NCBI GenBank assembly: GCA_905204935.1
Contig: CAJLBJ010000013.1
Coordinates: 1-52,574, forward strand
Source: an uncultured Lactobacillus sp.
Lineage (GTDB): Bacteria; Bacillota; Bacilli; Lactobacillales; Lactobacillaceae
Direction: 5' to 3'
DNA: 52,574 nucleotides
Shown here: one piece after another, positions 34,079 to 44,996 of the stretch
Layout: each line of letters opens with the position of its first letter
Numbering within the stretch: the stretch's first letter is position 1
Notes under the pieces: model-generated
Told to the model about the DNA's origin: nothing
The model's input: the letters and a program-made list of their open reading frames with translations, nothing else
Database searches by the model: none
Translations under genes and position numbers: made by a program

Positions 34079-35887
34079 ATGGCAGAAGTAAAAAAACTAC
34101 CTAAGAGAAGTGAAGTCCCAGTAGAATTAACATGGGATTTGAGTTTAATTTTTAAAAATGATGAGGAATTTGAAGAAAGTTTTGCACAAATTGAACAACA
34201 AGCGCAAAATTTTGCCCAATTTCAAGGAACATTACAAAGTGGAGCAAAAAATTTATTGTTAGCGTTACAAGCTAAATTAGATTTAGAACGCCAACTTGAG
34301 ACAGTTTATGTTTATACCAGCATGAAAAATGATCAAGATACAACAGAAGCAAAGTATCAAGGTATGAATGCTAGAGCACAAAAATTATTTGCACAAACTG
34401 CAGCATCTTTAGCATGGTTTGAACCCGAATTTTTGCAATTTAGTCAAGAAGAACTAACAGCTTATTATCAACAAGAACCTGAATTGTTGCAATATCGACA
34501 TTTGTTAACTGCTTTATTGAAGAGTAAAGATCATGTATTAAGCGCAAAAGAAGAAGCGATTTTAGCAGGAGCTAGTGATATTTTTGACGCTTCACAAAAT
34601 GTTTTTAGTGTTTTAAATAATGCAGATTTAAAGTTTCCGATTGTGCGTGATGGTCAAGGCGGGGAAGTTGAATTATCAAGTGGCGTCTATGGCAAATTAT
34701 TAGAAGCAACCGACCGTAGTGTGCGTAAAGAAGCTTTCGAGCAATTATATAAAGTTTATGGACAATTTCAACATACGCTAGCAACAACACTAGCAACGCA
34801 TGTCCGCAAACATAATTTTATTGCTCAAATTAGAAATTATCAAAGTGCGCAAGAAGCTTCATTGGCCCAAAACGATATTCCAGTTTCTGTTTATGAAACA
34901 TTATTAAAACAAGTAAATGAAAACTTGCCATTATTACATCGATATGTAAGTTTACGCAAGCGTTTATTAGAGTTGGACAAAGTGCATATGTATGACTTAT
35001 ATACACCAATCACAGGTGAACCTAGTTTGACGTTTACGTATGAAAAAGCTAAAGAAATTACATTAAAGGCCTTAGCTGTTTTAGGTGATGATTATCTTAA
35101 ACATGTTGAAGAAGCCTTTGATCAACGTTGGATTGACGTTTTAGAAAATCAAGGTAAACGAAGTGGGGCTTATTCTTCAGGCGTTTATGATACAGCACCT
35201 TATATCTTATTAAATTGGCAAGATAATCTAGATAACTTGTATACTTTAGTGCATGAATTAGGTCATAGCATGCATAGCTATTACACGAGACATTATCAAC
35301 CATATCAATATGGAGATTATTCTATATTTGTGGCTGAAATTGCTTCAACAACAAATGAAAATTTATTGACACAATATTTACTCGAGCATGAAACAGATCC
35401 ACGAATTCAAGCTTATATCATCAATCATTATTTGGATGGCTTTAAAGGAACTGTCTTTAGACAAACACAATTTGCTCAATTTGAAAAATGGTTACATGAA
35501 CAAGATGCAAATGGCCAACCATTAACAGCTGAAGCGATTAGTAAATATTACGGTGATTTGAACAAAGAATATTATGGTCCAGCAATCGAACGTGATCCAG
35601 AAATTGCATTAGAATGGAGTAGAATTCCACATTTTTATTACAATTTCTATGTCTATCAATATGCAACAGGTTTTGCAGCAGCATCAACACTGGCACAAAA
35701 TATTTTAGATGACGATCCAAATCATACTAAAGCTTATTTAGATTATCTTAAAGCTGGTAGCTCAGATTATCCAATTGCTGTTATGCAAAAGGCTGGTGTT
35801 GATATGACGCAAAGTCAATATTTAGAAAAAGCATTTAAGATTTTTGAACAACGTTTAAATCAATTGGAAGAATTATTGATTAAATAA
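34079..35887 (+). CDS. pepF: Oligoendopeptidase F
   Basis: 602 residues, M3 family. Zn site H392-E-L-G-H396 in TLVHELGHSMHSYYTRH, with a glutamate in AEIASTTNENLL completing the ligand set. The N-terminal helical region is complete. Cytoplasmic enzyme cutting 7-17 residue peptides. AGGAGG and ATG at 34079. It lies after coiA in the same orientation with a 82-bp gap, as in many Firmicutes. Confidence 0.95.
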   Translation: MAEVKKLPKRSEVPVELTWDLSLIFKNDEEFEESFAQIEQQAQNFAQFQGTLQSGAKNLLLALQAKLDLERQLETVYVYTSMKNDQDTTEAKYQGMNARAQKLFAQTAASLAWFEPEFLQFSQEELTAYYQQEPELLQYRHLLTALLKSKDHVLSAKEEAILAGASDIFDASQNVFSVLNNADLKFPIVRDGQGGEVELSSGVYGKLLEATDRSVRKEAFEQLYKVYGQFQHTLATTLATHVRKHNFIAQIRNYQSAQEASLAQNDIPVSVYETLLKQVNENLPLLHRYVSLRKRLLELDKVHMYDLYTPITGEPSLTFTYEKAKEITLKALAVLGDDYLKHVEEAFDQRWIDVLENQGKRSGAYSSGVYDTAPYILLNWQDNLDNLYTLVHELGHSMHSYYTRHYQPYQYGDYSIFVAEIASTTNENLLTQYLLEHETDPRIQAYIINHYLDGFKGTVFRQTQFAQFEKWLHEQDANGQPLTAEAISKYYGDLNKEYYGPAIERDPEIALEWSRIPHFYYNFYVYQYATGFAAASTLAQNILDDDPNHTKAYLDYLKAGSSDYPIAVMQKAGVDMTQSQYLEKAFKIFEQRLNQLEELLIK

Positions 35888-35961
35888 AAAAATCCCTGCT
35901 AAGTCAGGGGGATATGTTTATATGAATTAAAATTATTATATTATGTAAAATAAACTTCTAG

Positions 35962-35990
35962 GCCCTTACCTGTTAACAGATAAGGGCTAT
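35962..35990. terminator. Bidirectional terminator (pepF / spxH)
   Basis: GCCCTTACCTGTTAACAGATAAGGGC with T-rich flanks on the plus side. A second small hairpin CCCTG-CTAAGT-CAGGG lies at about 35891-35906. Confidence 0.6.
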
Positions 35991-36658
35991 TTATTAATTT
36001 TCATGAAGACTGGATATTTACAAAAAGATTGAGACATACTTGTTTGCCCGTTAATAAAAGGTGGATTTTTTTGATATTTGATAAAGTCTTTAGGGGGGAT
36101 TTTTCCGCTTAAAATATCTTCTAAAAAGCTCAAAGATTCATAATCAGCTAGTGCAATTGCGTAATCGCATCCAGCCAGATTATATAATACTAGAGTTGGG
36201 TGAGTTGTTACGTTCATTTCTGCAGCCATTTCTTGATCTTGCTTAAAAGATTGGATGGTAAATTCAGAACAACGGTCTTGTTTAAACATTTCTAAATCAA
36301 GCTCGCATTCTTGGGCAATTTGATAGACAAGTTCATCACAATATGATTTGTTTTGCGTAAGAACTTGTTTTTGGACTGCTAATAAAAAATTACGCCCACG
36401 TTTTTTGCCTTGAAATAAAGCTGCCTTATAATCAAGTGCAAAACGATAAATTTTAGCCGCAACAAGATTACGTGTTTCAAGATCGTTAAGTGCGATCCCT
36501 TTACGTTGTATGATTAAAGAAATTGTATTTAAGCTTAGTAGTGGAATAAAACGAAAATTTATCTTGTCTTTAGATTGATTGACTAGTTTTAAAATGTGTT
36601 TTTCTGTTTCATAGCACGCACCACCAAGCGGGTTAATAAACAGATACATTTCTAACAA
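35987..36658 (-). CDS. spxH: SpxH-like (YjbH, DsbA-type) ClpXP adaptor
   Basis: 223 residues if TTG at 36658 is used (GGAGGG lies 7 bases before). A nearby ATG (36649) is another option. The fold is DsbA-like: MYLFINPLGGACYETEKHIL, with SYCDELVYQIAQECELDLEM and AEMNVTTHPTLVLYN (cis-Pro segment). The N-terminal CxxC typical of thiol oxidases is replaced by a single Cys (GGACY). It presents Spx to ClpXP. Placement next to spx and mecA fits the role. Confidence 0.82.
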   Translation of the reverse strand: MLEMYLFINPLGGACYETEKHILKLVNQSKDKINFRFIPLLSLNTISLIIQRKGIALNDLETRNLVAAKIYRFALDYKAALFQGKKRGRNFLLAVQKQVLTQNKSYCDELVYQIAQECELDLEMFKQDRCSEFTIQSFKQDQEMAAEMNVTTHPTLVLYNLAGCDYAIALADYESLSFLEDILSGKIPPKDFIKYQKNPPFINGQTSMSQSFCKYPVFMKINK

Positions 36659-36865
36659 TGCTCTTCCCTCCAAGATAATAGAACTCTGATATATCTTTTT
36701 ATAATATATACTTTAGCAAAATTTGCTAAAGTTGCAATTAAAATGCTTATTATATTCAAAAAAATCATCTTTTTTCTGACAAATAGTCGGTAATTTTTAG
36801 ACTTTAAGCACTCATAAAAAGCCAATATGTGTTAAACTGATAAGGTATGAAAGGTAGGAATTGCG

Positions 36866-37522
36866 ATGATTGAAGATTGGGATATTTTTTTAGCACCGTA
36901 TGCACAAGCTGTATCTGAGCTTAAACTTAAATTACGAACTTTAAGAGATCAATTGAGAACTGAAGATATGCATGGACCGATCGAATTTGTAACGGGGCGT
37001 GTGAAACCAATCGAAAGTATCAAAGAAAAAATGCTACGCCGGCAAATCAAAGAAGAGCGACTAGCCACTGATATGGAAGATATTGCAGCGGTTAGAATCA
37101 TGTGTCAATTTGTGGAAGACATTTATGATGTAGTCGAAGTTTTACGACGGCGAACCGATATGAAGATTATCGAAGAACGGGATTATATCGCTAAAAAAAA
37201 GCCAAGTGGTTATCGTTCCTATCATATCGTGATTGAATATACCGTACAATTGCTTACGGGAGCTAAAGTGATTAAAGCAGAGATTCAGATTCGAACTTTA
37301 GCGATGAATTTTTGGGCAACTATTGAGCATTCATTAAACTATAAGTATCAAGGAGAGTTTCCAAAAGAATTAGCGGAAAGATTACGCATAACAGCAGAAG
37401 CAGCCTTTTTATTGGATAATGAAATGTCGGATATTCAAGAAGAAATTCGTGAAGCACAAGAAATCTTTGCACGTAAAAGTTTGCATGCATTGGATATAAA
37501 AGACCAGAAAACTGGCGAGTAA
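36866..37522 (+). CDS. relQ: GTP pyrophosphokinase, small alarmone synthetase
   Basis: 218 residues. The RelA/SpoT synthetase region is visible: [72 protein letters not shown]. There is no hydrolase or regulatory domain, as in SAS1 (RelQ/YjbM). It makes (p)ppGpp at a constitutive low rate and under wall stress. nadK follows after 22 bp. Confidence 0.93.
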   Translation: MIEDWDIFLAPYAQAVSELKLKLRTLRDQLRTEDMHGPIEFVTGRVKPIESIKEKMLRRQIKEERLATDMEDIAAVRIMCQFVEDIYDVVEVLRRRTDMKIIEERDYIAKKKPSGYRSYHIVIEYTVQLLTGAKVIKAEIQIRTLAMNFWATIEHSLNYKYQGEFPKELAERLRITAEAAFLLDNEMSDIQEEIREAQEIFARKSLHALDIKDQKTGE

Positions 37523-37544
37523 AAAATTACTAAAGAGGATAACT

Positions 37545-38348
37545 ATGAAAATCGGGATTTTTGCAAATGATAATCGTAGATCGCAAGAAGTCAAGCGACA
37601 ATTAGAAATAAAGTTTCATGAGCGCCATATCGTAATGGATAATCAAGATCCTGATATCGTGATTACCATTGGTGGTGACGGGACTTTGCTATCTGCATAT
37701 CATCATTATATTGAAAATCTAGCTAAGATTCGCTTTGTTGGTGTGCATACGGGACACTTGGGTTTTTATACCGATTGGCGTGATGACGAAATTGATGATT
37801 TAGTTGTTAGTTTACAATCGGATAACGGTCAAGCAGTAAGTTATCCTTTATTGGATGTGACAGTACAGTATACAGATCATAAAATTGAGCATTATTTAGC
37901 CTTAAATGAAGCAACTTTACGGCGAATCGGTTCTACGATGGTGACAGATGTCTATATTGGAGGCGAATTGTTTGAACGCTTTAGGGGCGATGGATTATGT
38001 GTGTCAACGCCGACTGGTTCAACTGCGTATAACAAGTCATTGGGTGGAGCGATAATTCATCCGGATTTAGAAGCCTTACAATTAGCAGAGATCTGTTCGC
38101 TTAATAATCGTGTGTTTAGAACTTTGAGTTCGCCGATGATTATAGCACCAAACGATTGGATTACGTTGGTTCCTGGGAAAGGAAGCGACTTTTTGTTGAC
38201 GATAGATTCTGATAGTTATCATAACAAAAGTGTGGCACGCATTTTATTTAAGGTTTCTAAAAAGCGTATATATTTTGCTAAATATCGGCATAACGAATTT
38301 TGGCGGCGAGTGAAAGATGCCTTTATAGGAGACGATTATGGAGATTAA
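37545..38348 (+). CDS. nadK: NAD kinase
   Basis: 267 residues. The signature [17 protein letters not shown] has the GGDGT motif at residues 43-47, with [15 protein letters not shown] and [20 protein letters not shown] near 145-165. Phosphorylates NAD to NADP with ATP or polyphosphate. GAGGATAAC precedes ATG. It overlaps the next gene by 11 bp. Confidence 0.96.
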   Translation: MKIGIFANDNRRSQEVKRQLEIKFHERHIVMDNQDPDIVITIGGDGTLLSAYHHYIENLAKIRFVGVHTGHLGFYTDWRDDEIDDLVVSLQSDNGQAVSYPLLDVTVQYTDHKIEHYLALNEATLRRIGSTMVTDVYIGGELFERFRGDGLCVSTPTGSTAYNKSLGGAIIHPDLEALQLAEICSLNNRVFRTLSSPMIIAPNDWITLVPGKGSDFLLTIDSDSYHNKSVARILFKVSKKRIYFAKYRHNEFWRRVKDAFIGDDYGD

Positions 38349-39231
38349 ATTTATCAACCATACTCCATACAATTTAAAGCTCAAAACTTTTTTAGAGCAA
38401 CAAGGGATTTCACGGCGTTTGTTAGCCAAAATAAAATATGATGGCGGAGATTTGTTGGTTAATGGTCAAAGCCAGACAGTGCGTGCAATTTTAAAGCAAA
38501 ATGATGTAATTAAAATTGTGTTGCCACCAGAAAAAAATCGCAAACATCCAATGATCCCATCATATGTACCTTTAGACATCTTATATGAAGATCGAGATTT
38601 TTTAATCGTTAATAAACCAGCACGAGTGGCTTCGATTCCATCGTTACTTCATCCGAATGATTCGTTGATTAATCGAGTTTTTGGATATTATCAAATACGT
38701 GGTTACCAGGGGATTTTGCCACATATTGTAACGCGTTTGGATCGAGATACTTCAGGTATTGTATTATTTGCGAAGCATCGCTATGCGCATGCCTTGATGG
38801 ATGCGCAGTTGCGAGAGCGGCGTGTACAAAAAGTATATTTAGCGATCCTAAGTGGTCAAGTTAATTTTGAAACAAAAGAGATTACAGCACCAATAGCACG
38901 GTGTAATGATAGTACAATGAAACGTGAAGTCAATGAAAATGGGCAATTTGCATGGACAACACTGACAGTTACGCAAAGATTACAAACAGCAACTTTATGT
39001 TCAATCAAGCTTCATACTGGTAGAACGCATCAAATTAGGGTACATTGTGCATACTTAGGTTATCCACTGATTGGTGATGGCTTGTATGGGGGCTTAGACA
39101 AAATGCCTTTGCAACGACAAGGTTTGCATTGTCATTCATTAACATTTTATCATCCCTTTCAAAAGCAATGGGTTAACTTCTTGAGCCCATTACCTGAGGA
39201 TATGAATAATTTTTTACAACAAAACAATTAA
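38338..39231 (+). CDS. RluD-family pseudouridine synthase
   Basis: 297 residues. An S4-like RNA-binding N-terminus ([19 protein letters not shown]) and the catalytic signature [20 protein letters not shown] with the Asp in [28 protein letters not shown] closes the active site. It makes pseudouridine in 23S rRNA or tRNA; the exact sites cannot be told. Matches the yjbO position in the yjbMNO block. Confidence 0.93.
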   Translation: MEIKFINHTPYNLKLKTFLEQQGISRRLLAKIKYDGGDLLVNGQSQTVRAILKQNDVIKIVLPPEKNRKHPMIPSYVPLDILYEDRDFLIVNKPARVASIPSLLHPNDSLINRVFGYYQIRGYQGILPHIVTRLDRDTSGIVLFAKHRYAHALMDAQLRERRVQKVYLAILSGQVNFETKEITAPIARCNDSTMKREVNENGQFAWTTLTVTQRLQTATLCSIKLHTGRTHQIRVHCAYLGYPLIGDGLYGGLDKMPLQRQGLHCHSLTFYHPFQKQWVNFLSPLPEDMNNFLQQNN

Positions 39232-39270
39232 AAAAGGAGGGCAAACCGCTACGCTTAGGCGGAAAGAGAA

Positions 39271-40641
39271 ATGGTCGAAACAAAAATAACAACACATGAT
39301 AAAGACGAAATTATTATTGAGCTACTCAATAAACAACAGGCTCGACCCTTTAGGGAGCAATATTTGGATCTACACGTTTACGAGCAAGCTCAAATATTTA
39401 CTGATTTAAATGAACGCCAACGCGCACGTTTGTATCGCTATTTGACGGCTGAAGAAGTCGGTGCGATGTTTAATGCTATCGAAGACGAACCACAAGATGT
39501 AGTCAATTATTTTAAGGAAATGACACCTAAATATGCTGCAATGGTCATTAATGAGATGTATACCGATAATGCCGTTGATATTTTGGCATATGCTCAAAAA
39601 AAGGATTTGGCTAAGTATTTGGTCTTGTTGCCTTCAGAAACAGCTAAAGAAATCAAAGAAATGTTGCATTATGAAGATAAGACCGCCGGGGCAATCATGT
39701 CGACAGAATACGTAGAGATTGTTGGTAATCAAACGGTTAGATCAGCGATGCATGTCGTTAAAAACGAAGCCAAAGAAGCCGAAACAATCTATTATGTGTA
39801 CGTAATCGGTGATGATAATAAGCTAGCCGGGGTCGTCACGTTGCGTGATTTGTTGACGAATGATGATGATGTGATGATTCAAGATATCATGAATACACCG
39901 GTAATGTCGGTACAAGTTGATGAAGATCAAGAAGAAGTTGCGCAAACAATCCGTGATTATAACTTCTTAGCGATTCCAGTTACCGATTATGATGGACGGT
40001 TAATCGGAATCATCAATGTCGATGATATCATCGACGTTATCGACGAAGAATCCGCGGAAGATTATTCGGGGTTAGCCGGGGTTAATACCGAAGAAACACC
40101 GAATAATCCGTTTAAGGCTTCCTTGAAACGCTTGCCGTGGTTGATTATTCTTTTGCTGATGGGAATGTCGACAACGACTTTAATTAACCGTTACGAAGGC
40201 TTGATCAGCCAAGCTAGCATCTTGGCGGTGTTTGTCTCCTTGATCACGGGGACGGCCGGAAATGCTGGGACACAAAGTTTGGCCGTGGCGATTAGACGCT
40301 TAGCTAACAAAGATGACGAAGAAAAGAGCGGCTTTGCCTTTATCTTGCGTGAATTGTTGACCGGCTTGTTTATTGGCTTGGTCACGGGCTTGACGATTTG
40401 TTTGATCGTTGGCTTGTGGAAACACAATTTAATCTTAGGCTTTGTGATTGGGATGGCGATGGCTTGTGCAATTACGGTTGCAACGTTGGCCGGTAGTATT
40501 ATCCCGATGCTTATGAACAAAATAGGAGTCGATCCAGCCGTAGCTTCAGGTCCGTTTATTTCAACTTTAAGTGACTTGACTTCGGTTTTGATTTATTTCA
40601 ATATTGCAAATCTCTTTTTGAGCTTCTTTATTGGAAAATAA
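39271..40641 (+). CDS. mgtE: Magnesium transporter MgtE
   Basis: 456 residues. N-terminal helical Mg-sensing domain (EQYLDLHVYEQAQIFTDLNE), then two CBS domains (MNTPVMSVQVDEDQEEVAQT, AIPVTDYDGRLIGIINVDDI), then five membrane segments with GTAGNAGTQSLAVAIRRLA. It is a Mg2+ channel gated by intracellular Mg. The start is about 29 bases from the strongest site, with a small hairpin between; a nearer, weaker AAAGAG also exists. Confidence 0.94.
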   Translation: MVETKITTHDKDEIIIELLNKQQARPFREQYLDLHVYEQAQIFTDLNERQRARLYRYLTAEEVGAMFNAIEDEPQDVVNYFKEMTPKYAAMVINEMYTDNAVDILAYAQKKDLAKYLVLLPSETAKEIKEMLHYEDKTAGAIMSTEYVEIVGNQTVRSAMHVVKNEAKEAETIYYVYVIGDDNKLAGVVTLRDLLTNDDDVMIQDIMNTPVMSVQVDEDQEEVAQTIRDYNFLAIPVTDYDGRLIGIINVDDIIDVIDEESAEDYSGLAGVNTEETPNNPFKASLKRLPWLIILLLMGMSTTTLINRYEGLISQASILAVFVSLITGTAGNAGTQSLAVAIRRLANKDDEEKSGFAFILRELLTGLFIGLVTGLTICLIVGLWKHNLILGFVIGMAMACAITVATLAGSIIPMLMNKIGVDPAVASGPFISTLSDLTSVLIYFNIANLFLSFFIGK

Positions 40642-40673
40642 GGATTGCTTGCTAGCGATTAAAATTAGTATGT

Positions 40674-40710
40674 CCTCTTGGCTAGAAATTTTGGCCAAGA
40701 GGGCTTTTTT
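40674..40710 (+). terminator. Terminator after mgtE
   Basis: CCTCTTGGC pairs with GCCAAGAGG followed by GCTTTTTT. Confidence 0.9.
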
Positions 40711-40890
40711 GTGAAATTAAGTAAAAAAAGGAACATCTTATGATTTTGAACATTAAGTTTGTTGTGTGTATTTCAAAATTTCCAAGCCATTTATTTTTGC
40801 TTGTTGTATTTGGTTACTTTATTAAAAGAGATTGAGGAAGGTGTACTGTTTTTAAAAGCAAATACATCTGTCAATATTTTCACTTAGCAA
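40711..40890. other. Intergenic region, no gene seen
   Basis: About 180 bases between the two terminators at mgtE and galR. AT-rich, with an isolated TATT-rich stretch. No ORF, repeat or clear promoter. Confidence 0.3.
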
Positions 40891-40928
40891 AAAAAAAGCC
40901 AATCCTACAAACAGAGGGGTGGCTTTTT
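40891..40928. terminator. Terminator of galR (bidirectional)
   Basis: AAAAGCCA...TGGCTTTTT hairpin with an imperfect middle; ends the minus-strand galR gene. Confidence 0.7.
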
Positions 40929-40976
40929 GATTAGGTTCGCTAGAAATACTAGCAGTCCTAAAAATTATGTGCTTGT

Positions 40977-41975
40977 TTAATTTAGACTGCTGTCGCGTAA
41001 CATTAGCTTGGTTCCTAATGTAATCATTTTAGGAATGCTGATTTTATTTTCGATGGTTGCAAGTAATAAATCGACGGCTTCTTTGCCCATTTCTTCTGTG
41101 TAGACTTTGACGCTACTCAAAGAAGGATAAACGAATTTAGCGATAGAAGAGTCGTTAAAAGAAATGAGACTCACATCTTCAGGAACGCGAATATTTTTTT
41201 CTTGTAAAGCCTTAAGAGCGCCAATCGCAATCGCATCGTTTGCGACAAAAAAGGCCTGTGGAAAATCGTTAGCCAATTCGTTTAAGGCTTGACTCATCAT
41301 TTGGTAACCAGAATCGGGTGAGAATTTACCGACATAAACATAACGTGCATTATATAAGCGACGTTCTTCCAAATATTGTTTAAAGATTTTAAAGCGTGAA
41401 TCGATCAGGTTTTCGGAGTGATCGGCGGTTTGTTCTTCGCCGGCGAGCATGCCGATTTTAGTTTGCTTTTGGCTCAAGAAATGTTCGATTGCTTGAGTGA
41501 CCGAATTTTGGAAATCTGCTACAACACAGCTGTGTTGTTGAGCTAAGGTGTTACTGTCGGCAAATATTAAGTTGCTATTTAGTTTTTCGAGTTCTTTAAT
41601 CTGAGCTGGACTATACTTACCTACTGCAATTACACCATCGGAATTTTGCGCTGTTTCAAGCGGATCGTTATGAAAGACACGAGAGACTTCATAACCGAGT
41701 TGTTGTGCTCTTTTTTCAATACCAAATCTTAAGGAGTAATAGTAAAGATCGTTTAATTCTTCTTTTTCTGTGTACCATTGAATAACCGCAATTTTATTTG
41801 AGGTTTCATTTTTGGGACAACGTTTAGTTTTTGTATAATTTAATTCTTCAGCAACCTTAAAGATTCGCGCTCTAGTTTCATCGCTAACCGACATGGTAGC
41901 ATCATAGTTTAAAACACGTGATACGGTCGCGGCTGAGACTTGAGCTAATTGAGCGATATCTTTGATTGTAGCCAT
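40977..41975 (-). CDS. galR: LacI/GalR-family transcriptional repressor
   Basis: 332 residues from ATG 41975 (AGAGGTG 6 bases before). DNA-binding segment ATIKDIAQLAQVSAATVSRV and LNYDATMSVSDETR. The rest is a periplasmic-binding-like effector domain ending LMLRDSSLN. Divergent from galK with a 178-bp gap that holds an operator-like palindrome. It is the likely galactose-operon repressor. Effector inferred. Confidence 0.88.
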   Translation of the reverse strand: MATIKDIAQLAQVSAATVSRVLNYDATMSVSDETRARIFKVAEELNYTKTKRCPKNETSNKIAVIQWYTEKEELNDLYYYSLRFGIEKRAQQLGYEVSRVFHNDPLETAQNSDGVIAVGKYSPAQIKELEKLNSNLIFADSNTLAQQHSCVVADFQNSVTQAIEHFLSQKQTKIGMLAGEEQTADHSENLIDSRFKIFKQYLEERRLYNARYVYVGKFSPDSGYQMMSQALNELANDFPQAFFVANDAIAIGALKALQEKNIRVPEDVSLISFNDSSIAKFVYPSLSSVKVYTEEMGKEAVDLLLATIENKISIPKMITLGTKLMLRDSSLN

Positions 41976-42067
41976 TATCTTCACCTCTTTCTAAGTTTTC
42001 GTAATAACTAAAATACATTGTAACATTTTTTAGGGTAGTAAATAAATGGTAAATAACAGATAAATTG

Positions 42068-42126
42068 TTGAAATATTTAGTAAAAAATAGTAAAATAATG
42101 TCAGATAAAACGTTTGCTAACGCAAA
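42068..42126 (+). promoter_or_regulatory. galK promoter and operator
   Basis: TTGAAA (42068-42073), 17-bp spacer, TAAAAT (42091-42096). Downstream at 42113-42126, TTTGC-TAAC-GCAAA is a perfect palindrome covering the start of transcription. It also matches the right half of a cre (NCGNWNNCW at 42110-42118). GalR or CcpA may bind here. Confidence 0.55.
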
Positions 42127-42153
42127 AACAAAATTAGGAGCGTGGATTTTACA

Positions 42154-43317
42154 ATGGATAAAACAACTTTAGAACAAAAATTTACTGAAATTTTCGGAAC
42201 AGCTGCGCAAGGAACTTTCTTTTCACCAGGTCGTATCAATTTAATCGGTGAACATACTGACTACAATGGTGGAAATGTGTTTCCATGTGCTATTTCTTTA
42301 GGAACATACGGTGCAGCAACTAAGCGTTCAGATAGTAAATTACGCTTTTACTCGGCTAACTTTGCAGATCTTGGCATTTTAGAAGCTGATTTAAATGATC
42401 TTAAATATGTTAAAGAAGATAATTGGACCAATTATGCCAAAGGGATGATTCATTTTATCAAAGAAGCTGGCTATGACGTAAATTGCGGTTTAGATATTTA
42501 TGTTGATGGAAACATTCCAAATGGCTCAGGGTTATCTTCTTCAGCTTCATTAGAACTTTTGATTGGGGTAATTGTTGAAAAATTATTCGCATTAGACATT
42601 GATCGTGTTGATTTAGTCAAAATCGGAATGAAGACTGAAAATGAATTTATCGGAGTTAACTCTGGTATCATGGATCAATTTGCTGTTGGTATGGGACAAG
42701 AAAATCGCGCTATTTTATTAGATACAAATACATTAAATTATGATTTGGTTCCATTGGATTTAAAAGACAATGTAATTGTTATTATGAATACCAACAAACG
42801 GCGTGAATTGGCTGATTCCAAATATAATGAACGTCGTAGCGAATGTGAAACTGCTTTAGCCGAATTACAAGCTAAATTAGATATCCAATCTTTAGGTCAA
42901 TTAGATGCCGAAACATTTGATGAATACTGCTACTTGATTGCCGATGAAAATCGTTTGAAACGTGCACGTCATGCCGTTTTAGAAAATCAACGGACTTTAC
43001 GAGCTCAAAAATTATTACAAGAAGGTAAACTTGAAGAATTTGGTCGCTTAGTAAATGCATCGCATGTTTCTTTAGAACATGATTATGAAGTAACAGGAAA
43101 AGAGCTTGATACTTTAGCACATACTGCTTGGAAGCAACCAGGTGTATTAGGTGCTCGCATGACTGGTGCTGGATTTGGTGGTTGTGGAATTGCACTTGTT
43201 CAAAAAGATCAAGTTGAAGCATTTACACAAAACGTTGGTAAAGTTTATGAAGAAACAATTGGCTATGCTCCTTCATTTTACATTGCAGAAATCGCAGACG
43301 GAACTAAAATGCTCTAA
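42154..43317 (+). CDS. galK: Galactokinase
   Basis: 387 residues from ATG 42154 (AGGAG is 13 bases off). The galactose motif [20 protein letters not shown], the P-loop-like [15 protein letters not shown] and the [16 protein letters not shown] motif are present. Converts galactose to galactose-1-phosphate, the first Leloir step. galT follows after 29 bp. galE and galM are absent nearby. Confidence 0.96.
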   Translation: MDKTTLEQKFTEIFGTAAQGTFFSPGRINLIGEHTDYNGGNVFPCAISLGTYGAATKRSDSKLRFYSANFADLGILEADLNDLKYVKEDNWTNYAKGMIHFIKEAGYDVNCGLDIYVDGNIPNGSGLSSSASLELLIGVIVEKLFALDIDRVDLVKIGMKTENEFIGVNSGIMDQFAVGMGQENRAILLDTNTLNYDLVPLDLKDNVIVIMNTNKRRELADSKYNERRSECETALAELQAKLDIQSLGQLDAETFDEYCYLIADENRLKRARHAVLENQRTLRAQKLLQEGKLEEFGRLVNASHVSLEHDYEVTGKELDTLAHTAWKQPGVLGARMTGAGFGGCGIALVQKDQVEAFTQNVGKVYEETIGYAPSFYIAEIADGTKML

Positions 43318-43346
43318 AATTTTGAATTGATTAGCAGGTGAAAGAT

Positions 43347-44831
43347 ATGACTACTAAGACTTTACTGGAGAGCTTTGTTGATTTAATCATTGCTAAAAGT
43401 GATTATCAAGAGTTAGACCGAATTTATTTGAATAATCGAATCATGAATTTAGTAGGTGAATCGGTCAAAGACTTAACCACGGATAAAAGTGATTTATTGG
43501 ATTTAAAAGATGAATTGCTAGCACAAGCGGTAAAAAATGAAAAAGTTGGCGCAACTTTTGAAGAACAAGATTGTTTAGGCGCAGAATTGATGAACTTTAT
43601 TACACCTATTCCAAGTGTAGTAAATCAACGCTTCTGGCAAACACATCAAGCTGACCCTAAAAAAGCAATTGCAGATTTTTATGCATTAAGCAAAGAAAAT
43701 GATTATATTAAGACAAAAGCGATCGCTAAAAATATTTATTTTAAGACCGAAACGCAATATGGTGATATTGAAATTACGATTAATCTTTCAAAACCTGAAA
43801 AAGATCCAAAACAAATTGCCTTAGCTAAAAAAATGAAGGCTAGTGGTTATCCAATGTGTCTTTTATGTTTAGAAAATGAAGGTTATCAAGGGCGCATTAA
43901 TCATCCAGCGCGGGCTAATCATCGTGTAATTCGCTTTGATTTGTTAAATAAAACATGGGGTTTCCAATATTCACCTTATGCTTATTTTAATGAACATTGT
44001 ATTTTCTTGAGTTCACAACATGAACCAATGAGTATTTGCGATGAAACATTTGCACGTTTATTAAATATTATTGAAACTTTCCCAGGATACTTTGTGGGTA
44101 GTAATGCTGATTTACCAATCGTTGGTGGCTCAATTTTAACGCATGAACATTATCAAGGTGGGCGCCATGAATTTGCGATGCAAAAAGCACCAATCGAAAA
44201 GGCTTTTACGTTTACTGGATTTGAAGATGTTAGTGCAGGTATTGTTAAATGGCCGATGTCTGTTTTGCGTTTACGTAGTGCTAATAAAGAAAGTTTGCTA
44301 GCTTTGGTAAGTAAGCTTTTAGCGGCTTGGCGGGCATATAGTGATGAAAGTGTCCAAGTGTTAGCTAATTCAAATGGTGAAGTACATCATACGATCACCC
44401 CAATTGCACGAATGCGCGATGGTCAATTCGAATTGGATTTAGTTTTGCGGGATAATCAAACTTCAGCCAAATTTCCAGATGGTATCTATCATCCACACCA
44501 AGATGTGCAACACATTAAAAAAGAAAATATCGGCTTAATCGAAGTAATGGGTTTAGCAATCTTGCCACCACGCTTGAAAGATGAAATGCAAGTTGTAGCA
44601 GATTATCTTTTAGGAAAAGTAGCTAGTGTTGCTCAATATCATCAAGTTTGGGCTGATCAAATTAAAGCTAGTCATCCAGAAGTAAATGATACAAACGTTG
44701 AAGAAATTGTACAGCAAGAAATTGGTAAAGTTTTTGCACGTGTCTTAGAAGATGCTGGTGTCTTTAAGCGTGATCAAAAAGGTCAAGAAGCCTTTATGCG
44801 TTTTGTAAAATCAGTTGGAATTAATGACTAA
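43347..44831 (+). CDS. galT: UDP-glucose--hexose-1-phosphate uridylyltransferase (class II)
   Basis: 494 residues; ATG 43347 after AGGTGAAAG. The long, LAB-type (class II) GalT lacks the HPHxQ of class I, but has [20 protein letters not shown]. Transfers UMP between hexose-1-phosphates, making UDP-galactose. Second gene of the galKT unit. Strong terminator follows. Confidence 0.95.
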   Translation: MTTKTLLESFVDLIIAKSDYQELDRIYLNNRIMNLVGESVKDLTTDKSDLLDLKDELLAQAVKNEKVGATFEEQDCLGAELMNFITPIPSVVNQRFWQTHQADPKKAIADFYALSKENDYIKTKAIAKNIYFKTETQYGDIEITINLSKPEKDPKQIALAKKMKASGYPMCLLCLENEGYQGRINHPARANHRVIRFDLLNKTWGFQYSPYAYFNEHCIFLSSQHEPMSICDETFARLLNIIETFPGYFVGSNADLPIVGGSILTHEHYQGGRHEFAMQKAPIEKAFTFTGFEDVSAGIVKWPMSVLRLRSANKESLLALVSKLLAAWRAYSDESVQVLANSNGEVHHTITPIARMRDGQFELDLVLRDNQTSAKFPDGIYHPHQDVQHIKKENIGLIEVMGLAILPPRLKDEMQVVADYLLGKVASVAQYHQVWADQIKASHPEVNDTNVEEIVQQEIGKVFARVLEDAGVFKRDQKGQEAFMRFVKSVGIND

Positions 44832-44873
44832 GTTAATAACAAATGTAATATTGGCTTAGGAGAGTTACTAATA

Positions 44874-44918
44874 AAAAAGACCTCTTTACTGGAGTTTTCC
44901 AAGTAAAGAGGTCTTTTG
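44874..44918. terminator. Terminator after galT
   Basis: GACCTCTTTACTTGG-type helix: GACCTCTTTACT pairs with AGTAAAGAGGTC, then TTTT on both strands. Confidence 0.92.
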
Positions 44919-44960
44919 TTATGTCTTTAAATTTAGTTGATACTATGCAGCGTGTAAATT

Positions 44961-44993
44961 AAAAACGCACCTTTTAAATAAGATGCGTTTTTT
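44961..44993. terminator. Terminator of cutC
   Basis: AAACGCA ... TGCGTTTTTT, on the minus strand end of cutC; A run upstream makes it work both ways. Confidence 0.75.
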
Positions 44994-44996
44994 AGA

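Noticed and set aside
39232..39271. M-box or other Mg riboswitch before mgtE
   Set aside because: Only 39 bases separate the genes; too short for any known Mg riboswitch.
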